A stretch of DNA of 63,249 bases from the NCBI RefSeq assembly GCF_000485595.1, contig NW_014577666.1:1601-64849 (forward strand). The letters run 5' to 3'. A program made the position numbers and the translations under genes. Positions 35,297-47,368 of the stretch are shown piece by piece. Source of the DNA: Priapulus caudatus. Its lineage: Eukaryota > Priapulida > Priapulimorpha > Priapulimorphida > Priapulidae. Each line of letters opens with the position of its first letter. Positions within the stretch are counted from its first letter, which is position 1. The notes beneath the pieces are model-generated. The model saw only the letters and a program-made list of their open reading frames with translations. It did not search any database and had not been told where the DNA came from.

Positions 35297-38200
35297 ATGT
35301 GTCAGGTAAAGCCATCACTGCCCTGCTATCAGAAGTTGCCAAATAGTGTTGACGCCAAAGTCGGCTCAAGAGTAGTTTATGCATCACCATCATTGCCATC
35401 CCCATATAAAATGGAAAGCCTATCAGCAAAGAAGTGTGTTGGAATAGTCAACCCAAAGTCCAAATCAGATCAATCAACTGATAAGGTAAAAATGGAGATG
35501 CCTACAAAATCAGACAAAGATCTTCCAGAAGAACTGCAATTATGTAATGCCTTATCATTGTTAAAAGTTAACAAAGAGGCTACGAAAGATGAAAATCTTT
35601 CTGACAAATATCAAGTTCAGAAGCAATCGGGCATTATTTTAGTTGGCGAAAATAGTTCAAGTGCAGCTGACATTATGGGCAACCAAAACTGCATTTCTAA
35701 CACTCATAAGGTTGATGTTATTGCATCAGATGAGGGATGGTGTAAAAAAGGCAAGGACCATGCTCATGTAACACAGGTTCACAATGACAGTGCCCTCCAC
35801 TTGGCAAAGGCGAATAAATTGGAAAATGCAGAAATAACCAATTTAACTGATTTGATTGGTGGAGTGAAACTATCGCCAAATTCACGTCATCAGCAGCTTA
35901 GTGATGTAGCTGCTAATATACCTGATACAGATTCACATATCGACAAACTGTCATCCATATCCCCTGGCGAGAAGCAAATGCTGATAAACTTTATCAAGAC
36001 ATGTTTGATACCTAGAGGTTGGCCAAAGAAGCGGCCTTCTGCAGAGGATGGTGGTGGTGTGCAGAAGCACCAGAAACCCATATCCGACCTTACTTCTAGT
36101 TGTGAATTGCCTGAAGAGTTCCCAGTGTCATTTTTTGTAACACCCAGTTCGGTGCTAAGTGGGACCGAGAATGATGAGCGAGATTATTTGCCACATGCGA
36201 ACCTCAACCCTAACCCTGTGCCACCAAACACGCTGGTAGGCGAAGGAGAGATGGTAGGTCAGAACAGGTTGATTGGGTGTGGTGATTCCCACTCTGCACA
36301 AGGGACTGCTGTCACATCTCTATTTTCGAATGCCCATAGGGATTTCTGTCAACCATATGCAGTTGAAAATGCAGCCCATGAGAGCCGTCGCGCCAATTCG
36401 AGCTTGCCACCAATTAGTCCTGAATCGGGTTATCACTCTGATGGACCAAACATGTGCAGCCCTCCAGTTACCCAGCCAGATATGGATGTGGAGGCTATAG
36501 TTCAGTTGTGCGATGAAATGTTTGACAAAAATTTGTGTGTGCCAGGCACTGCCAGGAATTTATCAGATCTCATGAACTATCTAAAAAATGATAACCATCA
36601 ATTGCATTCTTGTCAGGATAACAACAGTACCTATGACTGTACTACAGCCAGTAGATTGGATGCTTCACCTCTGGGAATGGTCGCGGAATCACCAGAAGTC
36701 TGTTCGGCATCAGTTGTTAGTTACAGCTTGGAAAGTGTGCCTACTGCAACTGCATACAAGGGTCCTGTGTCTCCGCTGGCAACAAGCACAGGTTGTTTAA
36801 GTAGTCCTGTACTAAGTGCTGCTGATTTGCAAGAAAGAAATTTGATTTGGTGTCAACCTGCAGCGCCAACTGCGAATCTTATGATGTCTGTTGCACCAAC
36901 AAGTGCTACAGCCTCCATAGCCACATCAGTACCAGGTAGGCCAGTGAAACCTCAGGCATGCGTTGTTCCTATACAGTTGACGCAGGTACAAGTTCGACAT
37001 CAGGCAGTGATGGCTAGTCGTGCAGTGCAGGTGCATCCTCTGCCAACTGAGCATCAATTTTTCTTCCTGATCCCAGTGCCGCAACCAGCAAATCGGTACA
37101 GACCCATTCAACCCAGACCCGAAAAGCCAGACGTGCAGCTTTCATGCCCACAAGATGACATAGCTGGAACAGCAGCGCAGCCAGGGAACGCGGCAAGAAG
37201 CTGCTCAATGTCTTCAGGTAGTATGTTGGATGATGTCTGCTAGTTGGTGGCCGTTATAATTGATGAGGGTAATAGAGGCTTTTGAGTTTTTAGTCAGTCA
37301 TGACCATTGGCACGATCTAGCTCGCAATAGTGTCATAAATGTATGTTACATCAGATGCCCTCTGCACATTTCAGCACTGCTTTCATTAGGAGTATAGCTT
37401 ATACTAATTTTAAATATTATAATGAACCCATATCCTCTACACTGTTCTTTGTGCCATACTTTATAATTGATTGCAAGGAGTGGGTTAGCATCAACAGATG
37501 TGGTTCCACTGAATTAGCTTCTAGAACTGCAAAGATAGTTGACATTATCAGGGGTCGAAATTAGATTTTTATTATGGTATCCATTCGGGATACCATGTAT
37601 TGAAATCTGGTACCCCCCCCCCCAAAGATCTGGTATCCCATTTTTTGGATAGTTTGGATTGGATTCAACAATGTTGGTATCCAAAATCTTGAAATATGCA
37701 ATAATAGAATTTGAAAATTATTATATAAAAACAGATTCACAGATATGCACAGACAAGTACACTGCAGACGTATGTCTAGACGCATTGTCTGGTTCGCTTG
37801 ATACAATGTATACACATCACATTTATGATCAACATCTGCTACGCTTACACTTACGCTTGCGCTTGCAAATATGCTCAACAACCAAGTGCTATCCCGATTT
37901 TGACGATTTTTTTTTCACTATCCCGGCGGGATACCAAGCATTGAAATCTGGTATCCAACACAAGAATCTACTATCCCGCGGATATCGGGATACCACTAAT
38001 TTCGACCCCTGATTATAGTAGCAATGAAAGCTAGACTAGATCAACCTATTATAGTATCATCATGCAGGTTCTTCTAAATGTTATTAATTTTTCTTGCTGT
38101 TCGTACCTGAAATTTGTGTGTAGTGATGCATTATATCAGGAGTGAATAATAATAGGATCTAATCTATTATTATTCACTCCTGATTATATGTAGTAGCCCT

Positions 38201-41200
38201 TGCATGGACAAGGTTTGATACATTCTTAGTGTATTTCAGATATGGATGTCATTGCGCACAAAATGGTGAGGATCGAGTCGGAGACAGAGATCAATCAGAT
38301 ACGTCAACTGTTTTTGGAGTCACTAAATCAGGATACTGTATGCAAATACAACAAGCTTATCGTAAAGGACGCTGAGGATATGTATACTAAGCGCAGTGAG
38401 CCAAAAGGATGGTCGTAAGTTCTATAGCTTGTAAATATTTTATTCTCGAGTATAAATTAAAGGGAGAGTTTACTCTAGGTTCTAGGGTTATTTTCAGCTA
38501 ATTTAGGTTATAATTACGCTACATAAAAAGTTTCATGGTTCAATCACCTTTAGAAATATTTTTTTAAATGTTTTAAAACTAACGACTACAGTTTTATTAC
38601 AACGACGGTGGCGCCACTCAAAGCGCACGATCTGATAAGTTGCGCAAAACCACTTTCCAGCCAAGGGCTACAGATGGAGGGTGTTTCTTATTTATTCATT
38701 TAAAAGCAAAAGGATTGTAATATCTCATAAACGACATATACTATAGTTTCAGTTATAATATGGATAAATTTGCCCTAAAATGAATATTGTTCGGTTAAAT
38801 AGCAATTAGGTATAAATATAATTGCACTTTTGTGATTAGCCCTCGGTCTGTAACGTGCAAAATAAATTGTCAAATACGCAACTTTTTCGGGGTGGCAGCA
38901 CGGTCGCGGGTGTTATGGCGCCGTTCAAATTTCGTAGCGTTGATGTGTAATTAATTATAACAATTAAATTAGGTATCTGGTAACAAATACGTGTGGGTAT
39001 AGACGATTTGTTATACAGTAAGTGCAGTAAATCCTAGAGGCTACTGTAAATCAGAGTATAGTAGAAGCACAGATATTTAAAGATGCACTGTTGAATTGTT
39101 GTAAGGGTATGCATTATTTAAAAAATATATATATATTCATGAACACATATGTTCATGCAGGGGCGGATTAAGGCTCACTGGTGCCCTAAGCACTGACCAA
39201 TCTTGGTGCCCCCCTCCTTTCCACACTGACCCAGTCCATTTTAGTTGTTGACCTGTCTGACCAAATATACAATGCAGGTTGCAGCAGTACAACAATTTAT
39301 GTAGGATTTCAAGGAGGGTGGTGATAAACAGGCGGGGGTATGGGGGTCCTCCCCCAGACCTTTTTTAAAATCTAGATCGCAGGAGATGGTATTTGAGGCA
39401 ATTTTGAGTGTACATGCATGTACACCTTCATTCTGACGACAAGTCAATCTATTAGTTTTTTTACACGTTTCAGTTGTGAGAAAGACCTCTCTGTTGTGCA
39501 GTTGCTGACCGTTAAAGGGACAGTAGCCTCTAGGATTTTACTGCATACAACTGTACTTACTGTATAACAAATCGTCTATACCCACATGTATTTGTCACCA
39601 GATACTTAATTAATTATTTACACATCAACGCTACGAAATTTGAACGGCGCCATGACACCCGCGACCGTGCTACCACCCTGAAAAAGTTGCGTATTTGCAT
39701 TTTTATTTTGCAGGTAAATGACCGAGGGCTAATCACAAAAGTGCAATTATATTTATACCTAAATGCTATTTAGCCGAACGATATTCATTTTAGGGCAAAT
39801 TTATCCATATTATAACTGAAACTATATGTCGTTTATAAGATATTACAATCCTTTTGCTTTTAAATGAATAAATAAGAAATACCCTCGGTCTGTAGCCCTT
39901 GGCTGGAAAGGTTTTGCGCAACTTCTCAGATCGTGCGCTTTGAGTGGCGCCACCGTCGTTGTAATCAAACTGTAGTCGTTAGTTTTAAAACATTTAAAAA
40001 AAATATTTCTAATGGTGATTGAACCATGAAACTTTTTATGTAGCGTAATTATAACCTAAATTAGCTGAAAATAACCCTAGAACCTAGAGGCTACTGTTCC
40101 TTTAATGTTAAAAATATTCTTAAGGCAATTTCAACATTTGGAAAGGCACTCTTATTGTGTTGTAAAGTTCCATGTCAGTGAAAGATGTTTTTTTGGTTGT
40201 TTTAAACTTATGAAGAACATATGAATGGAACTGCTGAAGCTCTGTAGACAAAGTGTTGTTCATGTCATCTGGATAACCCCCCCCCCCCCCACTCAGTGTT
40301 ATTTAGGGTACGCATATGCTCGTTGCCTCCCTTTGAAAGCACCCCCTACCCCATCTCAGGACTGCTAAAATTTCTGAACCCCCCTTTTGCGGGCTTTTTG
40401 CGGGTTTTTTCCTGCCTTGGAGAACCCCCTAAATCCGGAACACTACGTATAGACTGGTACCCGTTCGCCACCTTCACTCAGGTACGTATCCTTCGCTACA
40501 CTGACGTCGTGACGTTAGTGTAGCGTGTGGAACTGTCGACCGGGTACCAGTCTACACTACGTAGTGTAGAGTTCAGTGAGCGAGGGGAACTAGGGAGCAA
40601 TATTTTTATTTTTCAAAATGAAATAATCCTGAATGAGCTTTCAGGAATTTCAGGAATTTGATCCCGAGATTTGATAAAGTTTTCTATGACATTCAAGATG
40701 AAAGAGAGAGAGGAAAAACACTCCCTTTTTAAAGAAATCTCCGGGTGAAAAGTCAAATACACCCCCTTTTTTACAATTCATGGGCCGGATTTTGTCGCGC
40801 GAAAAATACCCCTTTACCGGAGATTTTGGGAACGCGCATGAGGTCCTTCCGACTTCGGAGTGGGGGGGCCGGGCTGGATAAGCATCAATGAGTGTCTGAC
40901 GTGAAGTCTTTGAGTACCTTTCACTTTCTGATAATTGGGAACTAGCACCTTGTTGGGTGGCATTAGGGGTCCCTTGTATTGTATTGTATTGTTGGGGGCC
41001 CCTTGTGGTACACCTGGGAAGTACAAATCTTTATTCGTTTTTTTTTCTTTTCACTCTTTTCCCAACTTTGTTGTGCCCCCTTTGGCCCTGGTGCCCTAAG
41101 CACGTGCACTGTGTTCATGGTATTCAAGATGAATTTTTCATTTACAGCGACTATTCGGGTTAATTACGTAAATTACGTTTCAATGTTCAGCATTAATTCT

Positions 41201-44123
41201 TCTTTATGTATCCTGCATGTAATTGTTTTGTAGAATACTGCATGAGGCTGTGGCAGAGATCAACCGAGAGATGATATGGTGCATGACAGATCATTATTTA
41301 AAAAATACACGAAACCATTGCCAACCGAATAATTACATTTGGAAATCACTTGATCACGTTGCAAGAAATGGTCAAGTGAGTGATGTATATTAAACTGCAT
41401 GCTAAGCTGTCACTGTGCATGTCCATAGATGCATTACTTATTTTAGCTTTATACTCGCAAGCTAAAATAGTAGCATTGATAGTGTAATTTCTTGCTATGT
41501 GGAAACAAGAAACGATCGTTGTGTAAAATAACACCCTGTGGTAGCAGGTAGAAGCAGCATGAAAGAACATTCTTTACGTGTTTATGCTTCAGTGTGTGTG
41601 TACGTGCGTGCGTGCGTGCGTGCGTGCATGCATGGCATGGCATTGCATGGCATTTACGCAACTTGCCATGATTTTACAGACTCCGTTACAAATGGCAACT
41701 GGCATGGCAAGAACAGATATTGCATCATACTTGGTGGCAAGTGGTGCTGATCCAAACACATGTCATTGGTGTAATGATGGTCATGGCGAACCAACCGGCG
41801 ATGCGCCACTCCATGTTGCAGTGACTAGGGGAGATACCGCTACTATCAACGCTCTCTGCAAGTTCAGGAGAACTGATGTCGATGTGATGAACTTTGATGG
41901 TAATGTGAGACTTTGTCGTATTCCTGTTGTTGTGTGTGCTGTGACAAATGCTGTTTTATTTACTTGTTTATAGTTGTTGACACTGACTTTTCTACGACTC
42001 TCTGTTTCTACTGACTTCTCTGTTTTATTACAACCACAAGGTTAAAAGAGAAATGAGTTTTCATTAAGGGAATACACATCTTTGTGTTTGTGATTAAGGC
42101 AGAAATTAATTCCCTGGTTCAGATGGGTGACAGTTTTTGTTTGCATTGAATAATGGCTTTAATTGTGCTCAAATTCAGCTCAGTTTTCAAGGTGTATTGT
42201 TTTCACAGGATACACGCCACTCCATCTAGCAGTGAAAGTGAAAGGGAGAGAAACCTCACTGGCTTTAGTCGATCTACTTCTGAACTATGGAGCCAATATC
42301 AATTTACAGGTATGATCATAGCAGGAATGGTCATAATAGAGAGTCGGAGTGGTTGGAGTGGACGGTCGGTGTGGAGTTGTCAATGTGTCGGTGGAGTGAG
42401 TCGGTGGTTGTCGGTGGAGTTGTCGGTGTGGAGTGGACAGTCGGAGTGGAGTTGGAGTGGTGGTGGTTGGAGTGGTCGGAGTCGGAATGCGGAGTCGGAG
42501 AGGAGTGGATAATAGAGAATCTCTATTATCCACTCCTGATCATAGTATAGGGTTGCATGCAGGCAGTATAGATTATTGGTTGAAGTAAGTGATTTTTGTT
42601 CTAACAATTCTAATAACAACAGAGCAAACAAAATCTACCCTCAAAGTGAATGTGCACTTGCAGATAGTAGAGTACAGTATGTCCGCTCTTCTCAGGCCCA
42701 TTGTGTTATTTGCAAATCAGAGGTTTTCCAAAAAGATAGGAAAAATTTGTCATTGCTCAAAATTAATATAAGAACCATGAAGATAAATGAAACCATGAGT
42801 CTCACTGACATTTGCATGTCAATTAGTGTCGTATAAATTGTCGTGGATGCATGTACAGAAATTACTAAAAGGGGAGCAGTGGTGGTGTATAGTATTTAGC
42901 ACTCGGGATATTTTACTGAAACGTTTAAAGGTTGATGTTCTACTTTAATCATTGCAGGTCTGATATTCCCCGCGTGCCTCTTGGTTTTTTTCAGAATGAC
43001 AAAGATGGCATGAGCGCTCTACACTATGCGGTGGATCGTGTAAGGGACATGTCAGATCCAGGTGACATGGAGCACATGATCAGCTTCACTATGAACATGG
43101 TTTCGAAACTGTCCAGCCAACCAGGTATTTTGCCTATGTTGCATGTTTGTTGGATCATACAACATTTTAATTGAGCTTAGTAGTTCAGTAAACATAGTAT
43201 GCAAACTGAAATGAGACCTGAAGACCTGAAAGCTCTTACATAATTAAATAAATAAATGAATAAATATACAGTCAGACCTCGTTTATCTGGCCACGTCGGG
43301 ACAGGCACCCATCTGGATATGCGATTTATGCTCAAACACAGCATTTCTATGCAGTTCAGTAGGGTTTATGCATGGGATCAGGAGTCTATCAATATTGATA
43401 GACTCCTGATGTGATAGCATACGAGTAGAATGATGCAATTGCTGTGTGAGCAGCGCTCGATACATGTACAAGCGCATCGCATGTTTATTTGTTCATGTTT
43501 TGTGCATGTGATATATAGCCGTATATTTATACATGTACATGTACATGGGTGTTTGCTCTCACGGTAAGTGTTTGTTTTGTGCATGTGATAGCTGTGTGCT
43601 CTTACGATAATCAATGTGTACATTGCGCGAGAATCATTGGTACATCGTGCAAGTTTTGAGTGAAATGTATAGGTGGAAATGAATGAAAAAACAGAGAACA
43701 TACACTGCGAGATCGCGGCCGGTTAATAGGTTTCCGGATAACTGGTGGCCGGATAAATGAGGTCGAACTGTATAAATATTATATATTATATTATATATAT
43801 ATATATATATATAATAATTAATAATAAGTATGAATGATTGAGGATGAAGATTTATATGAGTATAGGTTAATTAGCCATGAGGTTTTGTGACAAAACAAGT
43901 TTTGTAACATTGCAATCATCATTGCCCTTTGTCTCACACAGATGCAGACTTTGATCTTGTGACCAGGAGTGGTGATTCGGTGTTGGACTATGCTGTTACC
44001 AGTATCAATGCTCGATCCAAGAGCACACGGAAAGAACATTGTCAAAAGTGGGTGAGATTGATGGGAGATGTTCGCAACCTACTGGTTAGCAAGCGCGCTT
44101 CTAGAGGGAAGGCAAGGATGTAG
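35297..44123 (+). CDS. IkB-zeta/BCL3-like nuclear ankyrin protein (7 coding exons)
   Basis: Predicted to bind NF-kB-type factors through ankyrin repeats. Exons: 35297-37217, 38240-38414, 41234-41375, 41680-41899, 42209-42309, 42995-43124 and 43942-44123 (stop TAG). All joins are GT-AG and in phase, giving 956 residues. The long first exon is serine/proline/threonine-rich with a PKKRP nuclear-localisation-like motif (residues 243-247) and ESGYHS near residue 376. Six ankyrin repeats follow: ILHEAVAEINRE, TPLQMATGMARTDIA, APLHVAVTRGDTATI, TPLHLAVKVKGRE, SALHYAVDRV and SVLDYAVTSI. The NFDGYTPLHLAV block and the late position of the repeats resemble IkB-zeta more than cytoplasmic IkB. Start chosen at the first in-frame ATG; the frame is open upstream to 35225, so an extra 5' exon is possible. 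Exact orthology among BCL3, NFKBIZ and NFKBID is undecided. Confidence 0.88.
36422..36439 (+). other. ESGYHS, phosphodegron-like motif
   Basis: Inside exon 1 of the IkB-like gene. Canonical beta-TrCP degrons in cytoplasmic IkB read DSGxxS; here the acidic residue is Glu and the motif lies about 270 residues before the first ankyrin repeat. A functional degron is an inference. Confidence 0.3.
37549..38011. mobile_element. Miniature element in IkB-like intron 1
   Basis: CAGGGGTCGAAATTAG and CTAATTTCGACCCCTG are exact inverted termini, flanked by ATTAT on both sides (37544-37548 and 38012-38016). The interior repeats GGTATCCC/GGGATACC. No coding. Termini look hAT-like, but the duplication is 5 bp. 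Confidence 0.75.
38131..38190. repeat. ATCAGGAGT palindrome in IkB-like intron 1
   Basis: ATATCAGGAGTGAATAATAA and TTATTATTCACTCCTGATTA are inverted around a short centre (GGATCTAAT). Confidence 0.85.
38457..39047 (+). mobile_element. TTAA-ended miniature element, left copy
   Basis: It starts TTAAAGGGAGAGTTTACTCTAG and ends CTAGAGGCTACTGT. It is the near-complete inverse of 39512-40105. The TTAA start and lack of coding suggest a piggyBac-type non-autonomous element. Confidence 0.7.
39512..40105 (-). mobile_element. TTAA-ended miniature element, right copy
   Basis: TTAAAGGGACAGTAGCCTCTAG at the left and CTAGAGGCTACTGTTCCTTTAA at the right are inverted termini with TTAA at both edges. It is an inverted copy of 38457-39047; together they can fold into a stem of about 590 bp in intron 2. 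Confidence 0.75.
40450..40554. repeat. TAGACTGGTACC palindrome in IkB-like intron 2
   Basis: TAGACTGGTACCCG and CGGGTACCAGTCTA tips around GTCGTGACGTTAGTGTAGCG, with GGAACTGTCGA shared with the palindromes at 1371 and 2004. Confidence 0.7.
41594..41650. repeat. GTGC microsatellite in IkB-like intron
   Basis: TGTGTGTACGTGCGTGCGTG followed by CATGGCATGG repeats, between exons 41234-41375 and 41680-41899. Confidence 0.85.
42311..42551. repeat. GGAGTGG minisatellite with ATCAGGAGT-type end
   Basis: Starting just after the donor at 42310, about 155 bases of GGAGTGG/CGGAGTCGG repeats end in a palindrome (42499-42545: GGAGTGGATAATAGAG and CTCTATTATCCACTCC, then TGATCATA). Left TATGATCATA and right TGATCATAGTATA are inverted. 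Confidence 0.7.
43269..43770. mobile_element. Pogo/Tigger-like miniature element
   Basis: CAGTCAGACCTCGTTTATCT and GGATAAATGAGGTCGAACTG are inverted termini flanked by TA on each side, as in Tc1/mariner/pogo elements. No transposase. The palindrome at 43377-43410 is nested in it. Confidence 0.8.
43377..43410. repeat. Perfect 34-bp ATCAGGAGT palindrome
   Basis: ATCAGGAGTCTATCAAT followed by its exact inverse. The smallest member of the family, inside a pogo-like element. Confidence 0.9.
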
Positions 44124-44264
44124 CTATAATCTGTTATACGCACCTATGGACTGGTACTTATTGAAAAAAATTGATTACTTTATCAAAAGCAATGTCTAAA
44201 AACTTACAGTTGTGTGATCCTCGCATCATGGATTATATTTTACACCTTTATATTGTTTTCTAAT

Positions 44265-44270
44265 AATAAA
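44265..44270 (+). promoter_or_regulatory. Candidate polyadenylation signal of IkB-like gene
   Basis: AATAAA about 140 bases beyond the stop codon. Confidence 0.5.
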
Positions 44271-44520
44271 TAACTCTCTAATGATTAGCTATGTTTATCA
44301 TTGGCTGATGGTTAGACATAGAACAAAATATTTTGCTATACCTCCCACAGAATAATGTGGTGTTGATCAATGAAGGCACTCTTCACAACAATTAATTTGC
44401 TTGTCATTAATATAAAAAAGGATTTAACTTACAATGTCAATTATCTTAGTTACACTTGGATATTTTTAGTAATTTTAAAATGCTCCAGATATAGCTATAC
44501 CATTATTTGGGGGTGCGTAT

Positions 44521-45332
44521 TATATCAAGAGCTAATAAATACCTAGAGTGTACAACGGGAAAACGGGAAAATAGTGCTATTTCACGGCAATATTATTCTT
44601 TTTTGTATGCGGTTCTAGACTAAGTTCATGGTATTGCGTTAAGCAGCACATTCTTTGCTCTCTGAAATAAGACCAACCGCTTGTCTCTACGATACTCCTA
44701 GGCCGAGATATTGGAGCGTAATCATGCCTCCCGCCGCCTCGCATCCACAATATTCACTATCCTTCTCGCCTTTTGCAGGAGCTATCGTTTTCCGTCGCCG
44801 CTTAGAATTCTAATAATTGATGTCACATGCCCAAATTTGGTACTCTTACTACACCATATAGTAACTGAGCTGCGTTGTAGAGACTTAATTTAGAAAACAT
44901 TGCCGGCTCCATCATGACGGGCATTAGCTGTGCTAGGAAAGATAATGGGAGATAATGGTATAGGCGATGCCCCCGAAAGTCACCGATGATAACCGAGACG
45001 CCGTTCATTCATAAAGTTTTCGCGGATAAAAACCGAACTCTCACGAAGCAACATTCCTAACCCGCAAAAGGCGAGAAGGATAGTGAATAATGTGGATGCG
45101 AGGCGCCGTGAGGCCTGTGGGAGGGGAAGTTTACGAGCCAATATCTCAGCCTAGGAGTATCGTATTGACAAGCGGTTGGTCTTGTTTTAGAGAGCAAAGA
45201 ATTCTGCTTAATGCAATACCATAAAATTATTCTAGACTCGCAGGCAAAGTAGAATAAGATTGCCGTGACTTAGCACTATTTTCCCGTTTTTCCGTTGTAC
45301 ACTCTAGGTGTTTATTAGCTCTTGATTATATA
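44521..45332. mobile_element. 812-bp foldback with ATCAAGAGC tips
   Basis: The left end TATATCAAGAGCTAATAAAT is the inverse of the right end ATTAGCTCTTGATTATA. Arms of about 260 bases share CCTAGAGTGTACAACGGGAA and CGCCTCGCATCCACA. Inner arm blocks (ACCGCTTGTC, TACGATACTCCTAGG, GAGATA) match the element at 33918. Confidence 0.85.
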
Positions 45333-46660
45333 TATATATATATATATATATATAGATATATAGGTGTTTAATAAAGGAGAGCCTTTCTGTGTGTATGTAT
45401 ACCCTTTGACAACTTATCACATGGAAAATATTGGGTGAAGGATTGTGGTTTGCAATCAATGAATGTTCGAACAATTGCAGGCTGGCATGAAAACTAATTC
45501 GAACACATCATTTTCTGCATCACAGAGAAAAGACAGTCATTTCTCCAGTATGAATGGCAGTTTTGTGGCTTACAGGGATTTACAAATATACACTTTCTTT
45601 TACAGCATATGTCTACTTTAGTACGATATGTGATCATGTGCTGCTCAATTTGTTGCTGGGTGTGTTAACTAAGCCATGCAAAAGAAGAGATGAGGAGGGA
45701 CATTGGCATTGTTGGTGTTATATTGCACTGTATCCATCCGTGTCTGGTCCATAGACCTATATCACGAAACACCTGCTGGACATGCTCACAGAGTTTGTAA
45801 GGAAATTATAGAGAAGGATTGAAGTGGTTTACAGTCGAAACTTACAGTCGTACTACATGTTATAAACGAGCATAATCTTTTAATTCGTGGTGACCAGAAT
45901 CTGTAAATGAAACTAGAATATCCATTGTAATGAAAATGAAGGCTTAACACATAATGACAACAGATGATAAGTGTAATAATTCATTATATATATATATATA
46001 TATATATATTATTGATATAAGGGATATGTGTTTAAATTATTAATATATTATAATTATGCTTTTTAATTGAACCTCAATTGATGATAGTAGCAAATGTAAG
46101 TGAACTCTTTTGAAGTGTGACCTTGTCAGTCAATAAAATTTGCTTTCCAAAAAATTATCAGTATTAAAAACCTTTGTTGTCAGTTATAAAAACCTCAAGT
46201 TTCAGTAGGTTAATTGTCACAATAGCCTGCTATGTTTATATGCAAGCATACACCATATCAAGATTGATGACCGACCTGTTATCATGTACCGAATTATATA
46301 TTTACCACTGGATTCTATATCTGTCTTATCAACGCAATCATATCTTGCCTGCAATATCTGCCGAGTGTTTGCACACCTGTGAGTTATACAGTTTTATGTT
46401 CAATCGTATCCAAAGAGCTTATAATGATTATTATATGCTCTGTCGTATATCTTCTGTTAGCTTTCTATTTTGTTTAGTTTGTTAAAGTTTGGATCAAGCT
46501 GTATAGGTCTGCTGTTACAGTATAGCCTTGGCTCTGTGAGGATATTTTTACACTTTGTATAATTCTACTGTGACACCTCATATATTACATTGTAACTCTA
46601 TGTTACAGTCCAGTTGTGTCATCAAAAATCCATTCAGGTTTCTTCAGAGTTGGTGGTAAA
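45333..46660. other. Spacer between convergent genes
   Basis: Two TA microsatellites (about 45325-45362 and 45985-46008) and nothing else recognised; an open frame at 46174-46485 is not supported. Confidence 0.5.
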
Positions 46661-47065
46661 ATTTATTCAAACAAATACTTAAATTATAATTAAGGAATTT
46701 ACAAGGCATTCTAAACGATAATAAATAAGTGTTATTAACAGGCAGTTTGTGCACAGTGAACTCTGGACTACTAGTATTAGAAGCACATGATAAATAACTG
46801 CAGTCGAACAAACCAAACATATCCCGTATGCTCAAACCACTGGTTCCAATCGTTTTTTGGCTCTGACCCAAATTGTAGTTATTCGTGTTCAGACCGTCGC
46901 TAGTGCTACAACTTGCTACTAAAAGGACTCCAGATTACAACGGGGAAATTTAGACTTGGTGACACCGACTTATAGTTGCGATTCTGAGGTTAAGGGCCAA
47001 TCTCTTATACCATTGTCATTTGCCAATACCACCTGTTTCTACAATATAGTATTAATTATTATACA

Positions 47066-47071
47066 TTTATT
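47066..47071 (-). promoter_or_regulatory. Candidate polyadenylation signal of DCTN6
   Basis: AATAAA on the minus strand about 300 bases past the stop; others occur further on. Confidence 0.35.
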
Positions 47072-47368
47072 GTTTTTACATTTGCATAAGCATAGCAGTT
47101 AAACTCTCTCAATCATGAGTCACCTTTCACAGAAGATAAATACTAAGAAGAAATATAGTACCTTATAGTTATAGCATAGAATCTTAGTGATAGGAAATCA
47201 TATCAGCGCAGCTGCTGAAAAACACCATGTACTAGAAGTGTAGTTAAGCTTTCCAAACCACACATACATATGATATAGGCTAGCAAGAGCACACCGAGAG
47301 TCAATTAATAAACGATATTATATAGATGTGGTAATTACCACAGTGTATACGTTGGCAGGGTCACTCGC

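Noticed and set aside
35050-35429. Minus-strand frames opposite the IkB-like gene start
   Set aside because: Shadow of the coding strand; no family similarity.
46174-46485. 103-codon open frame
   Set aside because: AT-rich spacer between convergent 3' ends, no domain or splice context.
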